This document shows positions 1 to 12,388 of a stretch of 64,000 nt of DNA, in pieces. Origin of the DNA: Pachypanchax playfairii (taxonomy: Eukaryota > Chordata > Actinopteri > Cyprinodontiformes > Aplocheilidae). The notes below the pieces were generated by a model. The model was not told the origin of the DNA and did not search any database. It saw nothing but the letters and a program-made list of their open reading frames with translations. The stretch's first letter is position 1; each line of letters begins with the position of its first letter. The stretch covers positions 1,262,371-1,326,370 of the forward strand of contig SSNP01000024.1 in assembly GCA_006937955.1 (NCBI GenBank), read 5' to 3'. The translations under genes and the position numbers were made by a program.

Positions 1-30
1 TTGTAGAACTTTATCTCAAATAGTAACAGC

Positions 31-61
31 ATGTGTGTGTGTGTGTGCGCGCGCGTGTGTG
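31..61. repeat. GT/GC alternating microsatellite
   Basis: A run of alternating purine and pyrimidine, (TG)n followed by (CG)n and again (TG)n. This is simple-sequence DNA. Such alternating tracts can adopt the Z-DNA form, but nothing here shows that this one does. Confidence 0.9.
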
Positions 62-199
62 GAGAGCTCCAGTGTTAGGAATATGTTCTTCTCATTTCCC
101 TTGTTATTCAAGCTTTATTAAGATCAGTATTTTCTCTTGCAGGTCTGACATCCTGTCCAGGATCCTCTTTGTCTCTTCAGATGTTTTTCTGCTAGTTCT

Positions 200-662
200 T
201 CTGAGTCAATGAAGAGTCCAGCAGCCAGCTTTACACTTTGTATCCCCTGAGCAACCTGAGCTGGGTTCTGGGTTTGCTCTTAAACCAGATCCTTCGCTCG
301 GACTCCAGTTCCATGAACACCCTCTCCTCCTGGCCTCCTCAGTCAGAGCGTTGTGTGCAGGTTCAACCAGTGAAACTGCCACCCAGATTCAGGATTATCT
401 TAAAGCAAAAGCCTCTTCTGAGACTGGAGAAAACATCGAGGAACTTCTTGGGAGCCTCATTAAAGCTAATTGGCGCAGCTTCCAGATGTACACACATCTG
501 CCAGACCTGGTTCAGACTGCAGCACTAGACTCTGAAAAGGAGACTCCAAGGCTGACCTAAAGCAGGTCCATGACTGGGTTAAGGCCCAGAGAGGCTGGAA
601 ACAGGAAGATACCAGGACTGAAGCTGGAGCCCTTTTCCTGGCAGATGCTCTTCACTTTAAAG
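200..662 (+). pseudogene. Serpin block 1 (frame-broken exon remnant)
   Basis: The serpin-like reading moves through four frame segments: SMKSPAASFTL near 206-236, YPLSNLSWVLGL from 241, LLLASSVRALCAGSTSETA around 325-390, and ADLKQVHDWVKAQ from 551. The block ends CAC TTT AAA G at 662, directly before a GT donor at 663. That phase joins cleanly to block 2 to give HFKGLWERE, the classic serpin 'FKG-W' junction. About 60 to 80 residues expected between helix D and helix F are not recognisable. An acceptor-like pyrimidine-AG lies near 140. Confidence 0.7.
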
Positions 663-2578
663 GTTTGTAGAAAACAAAGTCATGTTTAATCAGAACACGG
701 TGAGTGAAGTCCAGTCAAAAAAACTGCTCATATGCAGATGTGCAGATTTGTGGGATTTTTTGAAGTCAAATTGTGGGGAAAGGTTGTGATTAGCAGCAGG
801 ACAGTATTGGTTTATAGAGAACTGCTGAGAAATTTTCACTGATGTTTAAGTGTTTCCACTGCAGACTTCAGCAAACTACAACGGCTCAGACCGTATTCAG
901 TTCTGGTTCTGTTTGAATGTATATAGCATCACTGTCGGCTCATCATATATCTTATTACTGCATGTAATTTAGATCCTTTTCAAGGTTTCTAATGGATTTT
1001 AACCCCAATTATTTAGATTAACGACAGGGATTATCTTTCATTGCTCTACTAGGAAGGAGTGAATCCCTCAGAGAGTTTAAAAACTGCAACAACCTAAAGG
1101 TTATTTTAACAGATTTAAAACAATTCAGTAACGGAACAATCAGCCTGCTACTTATAAAAGTTATTGTTTCCAGGCTAACAGACTATTGGCCCTTTCAGGT
1201 CTGTTCAACAGCGCTCTGTGGGAATCAGCTTGTTCCACTTTTAAGGTGAAAACAAGAAGCTCTCTTAAATGTCCAGTCAGCTGAGGTCCTGCCGCCTCCA
1301 TCACAGTTTTCTTTATAAAGCACCAGGTATGTTCAAGGTGCTTTACAGAAACAACAAGTCCAGTTTACATCAACAGGTCCAGATTAAACACTAGTTAGAC
1401 ACAAACATTTAGATGAATTGTAATAAGATCAGATTTAGTAGGTTATTAAAGGACAATTAGTAAAAAGTTTGTATCTAAGTAACCAGCAGATTGGGTTGAA
1501 TTATCATCTGAACACAATCCTAGAAAACAAGACAGCTGAAGAATTGTTTACAGGAAGTACACATGGCAGTGAGATACTAACTACTCAGACTTTTGACAAG
1601 CCCTCTTCCAAACAACCGGACTGTCCCTCGAAGGATTTCGTGCTTGGTTGATCTCTCTGTCTGTCCTCTTCATGGACATTTCAACAACATTCTTTGTCAT
1701 TAGCTTCACAGTAAAAGTCCCACCAAAAATCGTGTTTTATACTTCCTACCACAGTTCGAAACAAATGGATCCTGACTGGGACCATAAATAATCCAGTCCT
1801 GTAATGTGGACTCATCTCTTGGGCAGGCGTCCAGTTATGTAATTGTTTGGAAGAGGTAGAAGTGTAACACAGCAGCTACTTTAGACAGAGTGGGGTCGTT
1901 TGGAATGATCCAATCTGCTCAGTTTGGACTAGACTTCATGTGAACACGGCCCGCATGCACCATTTTTTACTGTTCAGACATCCCTTCAGACTGTGTGCCA
2001 GTTTGGCGTCGTGCATGCAGAGTACACGTCTTTGTGTGCACGCTCATATGCCGGACTCCAGCTGGTGGACACAGCAGATAAAGAATGATTCTGGGGTCCA
2101 TCACTGAGAGCTTATTCATCTTCCTTTGGGGGGCGATGTGTCATCTTAAATAATTGAGTAACAAGTGTCCAGACTCTCTCTCTCCCCATGTCATGGCTAA
2201 CATCTGTGCTTGTAGCGCTCCAAGTCTGTCATGGCACAACTTGGCTCAGCTGGGTTCTTTGTGGTGGGCTGCAGTGGTGGAAAGTCGTCCATATTTCGGC
2301 CAGAATCCAGTCAGCCACAAGCTCCATCTGTGATTTCATAGATTCTTTCCCAAAACGAACCATCTAATCCGAATCAGAAAGTCATTGTAGCAGCTTAAAT
2401 AAACCATAAAGAGGTAGAAGCATTTCTCTGCACTTCAAAGCCAACTTTCTGTATCCTGCTTCAGTCTGAAAAGATGATGATGATGATGTTGTAAATATAT
2501 TCTTCTGTTTGACTGGCTCTTATTGTGCAGCTTGTCTGTGTTTGTGCTTTTTGTCAGTATTTATCTGGTGTCTTATCT

Positions 2579-2626
2579 CCCCCCCCCCCCCCCCCCCCCC
2601 CNNNNNNNNNNCCCCCCCCCCCCCCC
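2579..2626. repeat. Poly-C homopolymer containing a 10-N assembly gap
   Basis: C occupies 2579-2601, N occupies 2602-2611, and C resumes at 2612-2626. The gap therefore lies wholly inside a C homopolymer whose true length is unknown. Reading frames crossing it are artefacts. Confidence 0.97.
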
Positions 2627-3849
2627 GTCTCCTCTTCTCTCCATAAATCTCTCATTCACATTCTTATCCGTGTCGATCTGCTTCTGTTCGTCCCGTTTCC
2701 CCCTGCAGCTACTCTTTATTAGGAAACTCAGCTGAAGTAGGAACAGGTCGAAAACAGTCAAAAAGAACATTCTCTAAACAAGAAGTATGCATTGATAAGC
2801 TACTTAATTAAATTTTCTTTGTTTGATGATTTGACTCTATTATGAAATGAGTTTTTCTGTGAAGCAGCCCTCATTGCTTCATTAATTTTGTGGTGGAAAT
2901 ATACAAATTAGATTAAGTCAGACCATCACGGTGCACAAAGTAGATTACAGAAAATTGGATTCCTATATTGTTGATCCAGTATTTAAAAAGCAGTCGATAG
3001 TTTGCTTCTTGCTCCTGCTACATGCTTCTGGTTCTGTTGTTTTAAATTTGATTTCAAGCTCTTAAAGTAGTTGTAACTTGTGATAGTGCGTCGTCCTCCG
3101 AGAGAGTGGCAGAATTTATTTATTTCGGGGACTGAACAAGCATCTTCTGAGACGTCTTTTTATTTTGTTTTTATTTTCATTCTCTTTTGTTAATTATTAA
3201 ATAAGAGAACTTAAAATAGGCCTTCACATAGATGGAAGGTCAGGCCCGGTTAGGATTGGAGCGTGTGTGTACAGAAGAGACGTTAAAAGCAGAGGAGACG
3301 ATGGGTCGGGAGGAAAGGGAAAACATGAGATCTAAAACCTGCTGAGAAGCAGAAAAGGTGTGCAGGGGACCGGACATTGGAAAAAAGTCCAGGCAAATAA
3401 GTGAATTCAGGCTTGTTTATTTTTTGGAAGAATCAATATTGTGAAAGCAGCAGAAACAAATATACACAAGATATAATTCATCATCATAGTCCGTAATAAC
3501 GAGGCTGGTACTGTGGAGGGTGGTGGAGTATGTGGGTCGAGAATCTGCTTCGGAGCTCCAGGGATTTTGTTGTCCTTGGGGGAGGAGCAACTGGAGAGGA
3601 TCGGGGGCTAGAGTGGGTTTGGGTGAGGAATTTTTACAGCATCAGAGCGCACGCAGGGGTTGCAATCCTGTCACCCCAACGGCTGGAGGCCTTGTTCTGT
3701 TGTTGTGGCTGCTGTATCTGCATACTGGATGTTGTTTTGGTGTCCGTGTTCCATATTGCACTTTTAAATTCTCATTTCAAAGAATTACTCTTTGTAAAGT
3801 TTGTAAAAGTCTTTGGTGTTGGGGTGCAGATATTTATCTTCGTTCACTA

Positions 3850-4030
3850 GTGGAAAAACCACATGGATGTTTTTCACATGTTTTAAAATCACCTCTCTAA
3901 AACATATTTGATGTATTAATTCAGCATGTTTTTACATGTGAAAATGTGGTTTTCCATGTGTTTGTGTGTGTAAAACGTGTTTAACATGTGGAAAAAGGAA
4001 TTCCACATATGAAAACCATGACGTTTTTTT
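3850..4030. repeat. Degenerate CACATGTGAAAA-type palindromic repeat
   Basis: Variants of ACATGTGAAAA, CACATGTTTTA and ACATGTGGAAAA recur in both orientations across about 180 bp. I recognise this style of CACATGTG/GTTTTCACATG repeat from fish genomes, but I cannot name the family. Confidence 0.4.
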
Positions 4031-4851
4031 TAGACTGTATCTTTTGGTTGTTTTTCTACTCAAACTTGATACAGTTGCTCCGTTTTTACTTTCATTATCA
4101 CAGTATGACATTTTACTTTGTGACTTAAATGGTTTTTTTTTTCTTTCCATAGAGTAAAATATAAATGGTCTAAAATGTTCTCATCTGTCTTTTTTAAAGT
4201 GCCTCCATTTGTAGAAGTCATCTTGTGCTCAGGGAACCAGCGATGGGTAATCTTTTCTTCAAATCAGATCGATAATCAACAAGACGAACAAGTGATGATG
4301 CTGCTCTCTGTTTTCAATAAAAGGGTTTTACTGTAATACGTTTTCAGATGCCCGGGCTTTTATTTTTTTTTTTAGCCTCTTGTGCTGTTTTGTTGAGGTT
4401 TTTTCCCCCAAAAGATGAATCAATATTTAGAGTCATTATTTGTTGCTGCTAAAGCCATTTGAAAGTTTTACTCACAGACACCAGTCATAATCCCGTCAGC
4501 CTCCGAGCTCCGTCCAATCCGCCTCTCACTCAGAGGACGGGTGTTTTCAGGTTATTAAAACAGTAATTCGTCTCCTCTCAGCCTGTCTGAAATTGACAGC
4601 TGTTGGGGGGGCGGTGAGGTCAAGCGGGACGTGTTGAACACTGAATGCTACACAGACTTTATAACAGCCTCAGAAAGTCACCGGACCTCAGCAGCTTATA
4701 CGTTATAATGGGCGCAAAATAATCCCAAACTCACGCTCAGCATTATGAGCTCACTGTTTGAGGCCCACATGTGTTTTTTAAGTTTCTAACACTTTATCAT
4801 TGATAATTTTCTCACAGCTTGTCAGTGTATTTCATGTTTCTGTGTATTCAG

Positions 4852-4944
4852 GACTGTGGGAGAGAGAGTTCACTGTGGAGAGGGCGGGTCTCTGGACTTT
4901 CCTAAAGAACAAATACACCAAAGTGATTATGATGCACAGAGCAG
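4852..4944 (+). pseudogene. Serpin block 2 (intact 93-nt exon)
   Basis: The block is flanked by an acceptor (TGTGTATTCAG, ending 4851) and a donor (GTAAAA, from 4945). It has no stop codon and encodes GLWEREF, then KYTKVIMMHRAG. Its entry phase (+2) fits the exit phase of block 1, and its exit phase fits block 3. It is slightly short compared with serpins that carry more residues between the 'W-EF' motif and the 'MMHR' motif. Confidence 0.7.
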
Positions 4945-5406
4945 GTAAAAAGAAAGTATCCAGTCTGCCACTTTTAGATGCTAACAAATAACTGCAAGCA
5001 GGACTGTAAAAAGGCCTGAGTGTATGTAAGAGCCAGTCTGCCTCACTCCAATTCATCCATGTGTATCTTATGATTTATTAAACAGCCTCTTCATATTTTA
5101 TATATTGTCTCCAAACAACAACAAGGCAGAGTGAATTCAGGCTGTTAAGGCAGAAAAGTACATTGGAGAGATGCGCTGCATCTACTTTAATATTATTTCT
5201 GTAATAGCATTTTCAATTTAAGAGGAAGTTAGTTGCAGTGGCCTGTTGTTATTTAGTTATATTAGCTAAACGTTTTTTCCTGTTTGAGTTAAATCAGATG
5301 TACTTGAATTCAAGTTGCTCCAAACTTACTCACTGAAGCATTAAAATATAAAATGCTCTCCTCAGTGCTGGGATCCTGCATCATCTCAGTCAGTCTCCTC
5401 CTGCAG

Positions 5407-5614
5407 GTTTATACTGCTTCCATGAAGACATCAGCAGCATGGTGGAGGTTCTGGAGGTGCCGCTGTGGGGGCGCAGCGCCAGCCTCGTGCTCCTGCTGCC
5501 CCTCAATTTGGAAAATCTGGCTTGGTTTCTGATCCTGGAGCTGCTGTCACAGTGGCTGGAGAAGACCAGTGTTACCAGTGTGTCCATCTCACTGCCCAAG
5601 GCAAAGATCAGCAG
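5407..5614 (+). pseudogene. Serpin block 3 (intact 208-nt exon)
   Basis: The acceptor CTCCTGCAG ends at 5406 and the donor GTCAGT starts at 5615. The reading continues from block 2 as AGLYCFHEDISSMVEVLEV, then SLVLLLPL, then LELLSQWLEKTSVTSVSISL and PKAKIS. This corresponds to the serpin strand 2B/3B region through to 'SLPK'. A few residues seem to be lost around NLENLAWFLILELL, where serpins usually have a longer helix segment. GC content and codon choice are clearly higher and more coding-like than in the flanks. Confidence 0.75.
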
Positions 5615-6117
5615 GTCAGTTCTGTTTCTTGTCTGAGCTGCTCAGGTTGTACCTTCTCAAAGCTTAGGGTGGTGGGGTCTACCTGGTTCTCCAAGGCCAC
5701 CATCATCCATATTTTAGATGATCTCCAACACGCCTGATTGATTGTTTAATTATCTGTTACTCCTCTTCTCATATTCGTTAATCAGCCATGGAGTAGCATT
5801 TCATCGCTGCCTATAATGAAGTTATAACCAAAATACCTAAAGAAAAAATCTGTTTTTTGCCCCTTTTTGGGAACAAATCCCAAACATTATCAGCCAGCTC
5901 TCTTTGGTAAATGGCAGGAAAATATCTTGACTTAAATATCCTGAGATTTTTCTTTTTTTTTTTTACAAAAATTTGTACATCGTACCAGGGGCACAAACCC
6001 TGAGGCCTGCAAATCTGGTGTAATTTGACTTTGACCTTGGTTTTAATATGATAAATTGTTAGCTCGTTAATCTGAATAAAACTACTCTGTTTCTCCAAAC
6101 TAAGGTGGTTCATTAGG

Positions 6118-6736
6118 TAGGGCTGGGCAGTATACCGTTTCATACAGAAAACCAGTGTTTATTTTGGTTATGATATGAATTTTTCACGTACTGCTATACC
6201 GGTGAACAACTAAGACAGACAACGTCTTGAACGTTTGCAGAGGGAACATATATTTATAGGGACTGATTTCAGTGCTACATGCTAAGACCACACGTGGGAA
6301 ATAAAAGTTTTGAATGAAGAATGGCTGCTAGCGGGGGCTGTAACAGCGACTCACAGGTTACTGACCCAGAACTACTTATTTCAAAAAGAGGAGCCATGTC
6401 TGTAGTATGGAATTTCTTCGGCTTAAAAAGGTCAGACTTGGACGAAACAACTATCATTTGCGTTAGCTGGCAGCGGTAATACTAGCAACTTAACTTAATT
6501 ACTGCCCCCTACTGGCAAACATAGTTTGAAGAGGCTGTGCAGCAACAAAAACATGGTACTGTGCCATAGACGATAAAATGGGCTATTTAAAGCCAAACTA
6601 ATACAGTAATTATTTTCTTATTAGAAGAAAATGTGGGTAACATTGGTGGTATAAAAAAGATTGTCAAATACTGTAAAACTGATACAATTCAGAAAAAATC
6701 TCTGGTATGAAAATTTTCCCATACCACCCAGCCCTA
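6118..6736. mobile_element. hAT-type miniature transposon (TAGGGCTGGGC ends)
   Basis: The left end reads TAGGGCTGGGCAGTATACC and the right end is its imperfect reverse complement, ending ACCCAGCCCTA. The flanks carry an 8-bp target duplication with one mismatch, TCATTAGG (6110-6117) and CCATTAGG (6737-6744). An 8-bp duplication and these ends indicate a hAT-superfamily non-autonomous element. No transposase coding is visible in the 619 bp, and ORFs inside are short and unlike any protein I know. Confidence 0.85.
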
Positions 6737-6744
6737 CCATTAGG

Positions 6745-8853
6745 TAAGATATGTTTCCTTAATATTCACACTTCTTCAGAAGAACTGAAGGTTAAAAAAG
6801 TCAACTATAAATTACACGAGGATTTAGCATATCTTTACTGATTTAATCCTCCTTCAGCTGCTCCTTTGTCGTTGCACCTACTTCCCTTGGCAGTCACTGG
6901 TGTTCAGTATGTCACTGTATTTCCTTTCAGATAATCCCTCAGTGTAAGTTTCTATCTGCATGACCTCTTCATACTCAAGTGTTATTTTCTGCAGTCATTC
7001 TTCGTGGAGTTTCTGCTCGTCCTCAGTGGTTTTTCTGTCTTTGTGTTTATGACTATAGGTGAGTTTCAAATTATTTGCTGAAATCAGAAGGAAAATTAGT
7101 TTTTCCAGATTCTCAGATTTTCTTATGGGATGTGGCCTAAAATTCTAGTGACAAGGTTGCTTTACACTTTCATGACGTAGCAGTGGTTCCATTTCAGCTG
7201 CAGATTTTCACAAATATTGTTCTTAATTCTTTTCTATCTGTACATTGGGGATGGGACTGGCAGAAATATAGAGGAATAGTCGGGATGTGAATCCCAGCAG
7301 GCAGATAGAATTGAATTAACATAGCGGTATTTGCCACTGGTCTCCAGTACTTGAGGTGATGAACATTCAGCTGTACAGAAACTGTCTAAGGAAGTCCTGA
7401 GGGACCATGAACCGTTCCCCTCATCTGGAACCCAGAACCCCCACACAGACGTGCTTTTGTCAGAGCTCAGAGGCTTTGCCACGGCTCAGCTGGTAGTCTG
7501 GCCTGGTGCTCCTTTTGCCCCCAGAGCCTGCAGGAAGCTGATCGAAGTCAGATTCTAAAAGACCAGAACGTACCAGGCAGACAGGCAGCAGCTGATGCTA
7601 CTGTTAGGCTGCTGACTGGGTTTCTACTGCTGGGGGATGAGAACAGTTTCAAAAAGACTGCAAGAGAACACAAGGTTCTAAACTCACACAGGTGGTTTGA
7701 CAGAGTACTCTGACCCGGGTCACAGTGAAATATTCCTGATTTCAGTTTGTTAAGCTCTTTAACTTACTTCATTAATCAGTGTGAATTGGTGACCTTTGAC
7801 CTTTTAAAGGAGCTCTTTTGTCGTTGAAACAGTAGTGAACTTGTCAGTTTAGTGAGGAACTGTTTGTGTCTTGTCCTCCATCCTTTCACATGACACCAGG
7901 ATGTCATAAAATGAACAAAGCTATAATTTAATATCCCATGTGACCACGTCTCTAGTCTAAGATACAGGAACATTCAGACTCACTAGTGTTACTGTCCCTC
8001 TGATAGCCTGCTGTAAACGGGAAACATCTTGATGGTCCTTCTCAGAGAAGTCCTTGGTTTCTCTAGTTTCTGCTCTTCTGCTGGTACTTTTCTCAGTAAA
8101 ACTCTGGTAAACCCTGAAGGAAGCATGACAGAATGTTATTCTATCGCCTCAGGTAACATTGTTGGATTTCCCAAATCAAATAATGAGATTTCAATTTTCC
8201 TTCAGAACTTTTTCCATCTATTTGGTTAAATAATACGTTTGACTTTAAAAGTTAAAATTCGGTTAATTTGGAACAGTGAGCCCTCAGTAAACTTTACTAC
8301 AGGTAAGAAAGTGTTATGATCTGCCACGAATAATTTTATTTTTGCACAATCTACACAGATTTTAAAGAGTTAGTTCAGTCAAAGCTGTTGTTGAAGCATC
8401 TACATCTAAAATATGTAGCATTATTCCTCTGACAAAAAGATTTTCTCCTTTTGTGGTTTTACTTTAAACCTATTTGTACATTTTAATAATATTCATAAAA
8501 CCTCCAAAAGTGGTTTCATAAGTAGTTTCTGAAAACTGGAAAACATCAATCAGTTGAGTAATATATATGATATTGTTACATCTGTCAATATCTCAAGTTT
8601 TGTATTTGTATCAGCATTAAGCTTCGATCCTGGATCGCTCAGGCTCTAAATGAAAGTCAACATTTCTATTATTTCTTTTTTGAAAATTGTGGTGTCAGTT
8701 GAAATATATGTAAAGTGTTTTGAGCATCGCGCTGACAAATCAGATGTTGATGCGTGAAGAAAATGTGGTTTTATAGCAACAGATGGCCTCATTTATATGT
8801 ATTTTATTATCCTGCCTCTCTAGTACAACTTGCGATGTTTCCATCTTTCCTTA
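6745..8853. other. No recognised gene
   Basis: This is AT-rich unique-looking sequence without clear coding stretches, inverted repeats or known elements. The missing last serpin exon was looked for here and not seen. Confidence 0.5.
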
Positions 8854-8855
8854 TA

Positions 8856-9099
8856 CAGTTGAGGCCAAAGTTATTGGCCCCCTTGTGAAATTCGACAAGA
8901 CTCTTGATTTCTTCATGAAAATGACCATTAACAACACGTGTTTGTTAATTTGGAAATAAATCAGGATATTTTATTTAAATACCAAGTTGAAACAAGAAAG
9001 GGCAAAAATGAGACATACAAAATTATTAGCCCCCCTGGCCATTAATAGTCAATAGTGAATCCTTTCTGAGCCACAACTGACAAATATATATATACACAG

Positions 9100-9132
<33 letters not shown>

Positions 9133-9254
9133 CAAAAGCTACTTAATAGCACTGGTAAATGTTTGCTTACATAAAGTTCTATCAGTGCTGATAACATTGG
9201 TAAGTTTCGAAGGATGATCTAATTCCTGAAGGCTAATAATCTTGGCCTCAACTG
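8856..9254. mobile_element. Tc1/mariner-type miniature (CAGTTGAGGCC ends)
   Basis: The left end CAGTTGAGGCCAAAGTTATT and the right end (reverse complement CAGTTGAGGCCAAGATTATT) form inverted repeats of about 25 bp. TA dinucleotides flank both sides (8854-8855 and 9255-9256). The 399-bp interior has no transposase, so this is a deletion derivative. An interior TATA/(CA)n microsatellite lies at about 9086-9132. Confidence 0.85.
9086..9132. repeat. (TA)n/(CA)n microsatellite
   Basis: TATATATA runs pass into a CA tract of about 13 units, inside the Tc1-type miniature. Confidence 0.9.
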
Positions 9255-9256
9255 TA

Positions 9257-12200
9257 TGTTCCTGTCTGTTTTCGTCTCCATTTATCGGCTCATTGTGTTT
9301 TAAAGTCAGCCTTCCTTTGAATTTTGTCCATTTCATTTGAATCACACCCAGCGATCTGCTGGGCTGCAGCCGCTTGTACAACAGTTGGATTTGAGTGAGG
9401 GCGAGCAGAGAAGAGATTGAGAGGTTAGTTGGTCCCGACAGAAACAGAGGACACGCCAGTAAAACCCTTTTCCCCACGGCGGTCTACACTGACTGAAACC
9501 TATTACGACGTCCTCTCCTTATGTATGTTGTAACCTCATCACAGACTAATGAAATCTGCTTTGCTCCCTCTCTAGTTTGACAAACATCTCTGTAGAGCTG
9601 TGCTGCCATGTTGTTCTGCTAGCCGTGCCCTGAAGAACACGCTTTTGACATTAACATTGTCAGGCCGCTCTGGGGAGGAGGCTGTAATCTAGTACTGAAG
9701 CTTGAAACAACTCCTTTTGACACGGCTGTGGCCTCAGCTGAGAGAGAGAGAGCTGAAAACACGCCGCTGCACGAATCTGTTCAATCTGCAAAAGGCCAAA
9801 GAAAAACCTCTTGTAAATCCCCCAAAATGGTTGTACAGTTTTTCTGTTAAGTAACCAAATTATAGAAAAGAGCATCACTCTTTTGTGCCTGTCGTCTGAC
9901 TCATCATGAGCTGAGTCACTCTCTTTGTTCTTTCAACGAGAAGAAGCAGGACATTTGAGGAATATTTCTGAAAGTACATGAACAAAGCCCTCCGGCCTCT
10001 TCAGATCTGTTCTTCTGGTCACTGACAGCCTGCCGTATCCTCACTGATGATTATTTATCCAAATTGGGTCTGGCAAATAATTGCTCATCACCGTTTGTTA
10101 AGACTGTTTACCACTCTGTCAGTGCTCAGGACAGCCATGGACTTGAGATTAGGGGGCAGCATCTGGACAAATAGATGATCATAGCAGTGTGTGTGTGGTG
10201 TATGTGCACAGTGAACAAGAACAAACAAAATCAGCCTCCTTTGAGTCACATTGAGCGGATTTTCCACATCCAGATATACTTATTTTCTCCTTCACCTCTG
10301 TCCTTTCTGCCCTATCAATCCCACAGATCTAAATCCTTTTTTGTAGGTCTCACATGTTCCTTTAATGCTCCATCACTGAGCAAGTGTATCTCCGCTCTGA
10401 TGACCTAAATAGAAGTGACATTCAGCAGGCAAGTGAGCAGGAGATGTGGAGAAGGATGAGGCAGGTCAAAGATTGCTTGGGGACAAGGTGGCGATCGTGA
10501 CAACGAACTATAAATAGGAGCAGAATTTAACTTTTTTTCTCACATCTCCCAATTTACAGTGTTTTCCTCCAAAGAAGGCATTATCCTGGGATCTGTAGCT
10601 GAAAGATGAAAAGCCTTTGTAACAAGAGGTCACCGATAAGCCACCCTTTTCTCTGTAATTCTCTGCTGACCAGGCCACACACTCTCACACACCCATACAC
10701 ACTAATGGTCAGGCTTCAGCTCCGTTCTGGCTGCATCTCCAGTTGGTGACTAAGACATATGAGTGTGCAGCAGTGAGCTCACTCAATCATGGCTAATGAG
10801 GTCAAAAGGGCATCAAATATTTACAAGAGCACATCGTAGGGTATCAGGGGGCAGCTTCGATACCTCCGCATCATCTGAATTCATCAGATGTGTTTCATGG
10901 CTGTTTGTTTATTATCTCGCTAAAAGCTTCTCTTTCTGCCTTTATTTGTGGCGAAATGGCCTTGATGAATAAAACCGCTGTGTATACGTGAATGAAACAC
11001 TGAGCATATTGACCGTGCAAAAGAGGTAAAAGCCCATGAAAATAATCTACCAGTAGGAGTAAAGCTGATGAGACTCAATAAAGGAAGAGAAGGGCTTTGA
11101 AGTCTTAAGAGAGCTGAGAGAAAGAGACGTTTTATTTCCTTTTTTTAAACGCCTGCATCAGTGTGTCCATGAAATGAAGCTGTGATGATGCCACACTCCA
11201 AACCACCCACGCAGAATGTAACAGGCAGCACTGAATTAAGCAGAACATGTCTCCATGTGTTTAAGGTGGCAGCAGCTTAAAAGAGCATTTTAAGGAGTGT
11301 TAATGGGAAAAGCAGAAGGAACATGAGTTGCAGGAGGAGTCGAGTTTGTTGAGATGGTTGAACTGATTATTATCTTAAAGTTGGCCTCTTCTGATTGGAC
11401 ATAATGTCTTCCAGCCTGTCAGCTGGTGTTCACAGTTTACATTATTTAAACGTCCTGTGGGTGGTGCAGGTGGAGTTATTATAATAATTTTAATTATTAC
11501 ACATGAAATGTATGATCATTTTGTATCATAATCATTGTGGCAAATTTTTCACAGTTATCCTTACAGTCACATTATCCTAAAATGTGTTGGAACTGTGTAA
11601 AAATGACTCTTACAGCCTGAACTAATTGCACACAGCGGAACCAGCAGCATCACTGAGTTTATCAGCTGTATAAGTGGAATATCATTTGCATTATTCTATT
11701 ATTATTGTTATTTGTGGCGCTTGTGTTATCCCTCACTTTTTTACTGTTGGAAAACTAAATGAACATTATGTAACAGGCGGATGACGCCATGCAGGGCAGA
11801 AACATGATGCATCCAGCTCTAAGCCCACAGGTTTTTTACTAGCAAGGAGGAACCTGTTGGTCATTTTATAAGAATATCTGAGTCACTTTATCTGTCCAGG
11901 GCTTTTATTTTGAAGGCAGAATTTGGACCTCACCTCCTCTGTGTTGGGAATATAAAGACCAAAGTCCCTCATTATTATTTCAGTAATTTTATCAAGCATC
12001 CTCTCACTCAGAAATCATTGTTACGATAGTGAAAAAACTGTACATTCAATCTGCAAATCAAAATTATTAAAGCACCTTAACTTACAGGCCACAGTGGGAT
12101 GAAAGTCAGCTGTTTCCATCAGCTGTAGCGTAATAAGGCATCCTTTTTTAAACGCGATGAGTAAAGACACAAAGGAAACACTAAAGGAGAAGAAGTAAAT

Positions 12201-12388
12201 GACTTTTAACACTGAGATACTCAGTTGTTACAATGTTGTTAAAGGCTTTGAAGCTTTAGAAAGAGAAGGCCGTGGCTTTTCTGAAGCAGAGAGAAGTATT
12301 TTATTTTGAAACTCTGTGCTTCATATCTAACTCATGAAATTCAACTTCAAATATATTAGAAACCCTTCAAATTCCCTCAGTTCAATGC
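9257..12388. other. No recognised gene
   Basis: No coding sequence is supported. Paired AP-1-like heptamers occur at 9897-9918. The stretches around 10040-10110 and 10760-10980 look less AT-drifted and contain homeodomain-like TAAT cores, as non-coding conserved elements often do. Only a cross-species alignment could show that they are such elements. Confidence 0.45.
9897..9918. promoter_or_regulatory. Inverted pair of AP-1-like sites
   Basis: TGACTCA (9897-9903) and TGAGTCA (9912-9918) are exact AP-1 (Jun/Fos) consensus heptamers arranged as an inverted pair with an 8-bp spacer. There is no adjacent promoter or gene to assign them to. Confidence 0.3.

Larger units (their letters stand above)
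663..4851 (+). other. Intron-like interval of the serpin remnant, non-coding
   Basis: This 4.2-kb gap separates serpin blocks 1 and 2. It holds a short (GAT)n run near 2473-2488, the poly-C tract with the N gap, and a palindrome-rich stretch near 3850-4030. No other coding sequence is recognised. A short piece near 1311-1375 (stem CTTTATAAAGCACC, later GGTGCTTTACA) resembles the common fish 'TTTATAAAGCAC...GTGCTTTAC' interspersed repeat. Confidence 0.55.
200..5614 (+). pseudogene. Serpin pseudogene, possibly clade H (HSP47-like), broken first block
   Basis: Serpins are about 400-residue inhibitors or chaperones; clade H (HSP47) members are collagen chaperones of the endoplasmic reticulum. 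Three blocks of serpin coding sequence occur in order. Block 1 (about 200-662) reads LSNLSWVLGLLLNQIL, then LLLASSVRALCAGSTSETA, then TEAGALFLADALHFKG, which match serpin helix A, helix B and the strand 3A region. Consecutive pieces lie in different frames, and the stretch between helix D and helix F seems to be missing. Block 2 (4852-4944) continues GLWEREF and ends KYTKVIMMHRAG. Block 3 (5407-5614) reads LYCFHEDISSMVEVLEVPLW and ends ISLPKAKIS. The MMHR-x-GLY motif resembles clade H. The last exon with the reactive loop and C-terminus was not found in the following kilobases. At least three frame breaks in block 1 argue for a pseudogene. Sequencing errors in a real gene are a weaker alternative. 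Confidence 0.72.

Noticed and set aside
2523..2770. Proline- or glycine-rich ORFs across the poly-C tract
   Set aside because: They are produced by the homopolymer and the N gap.
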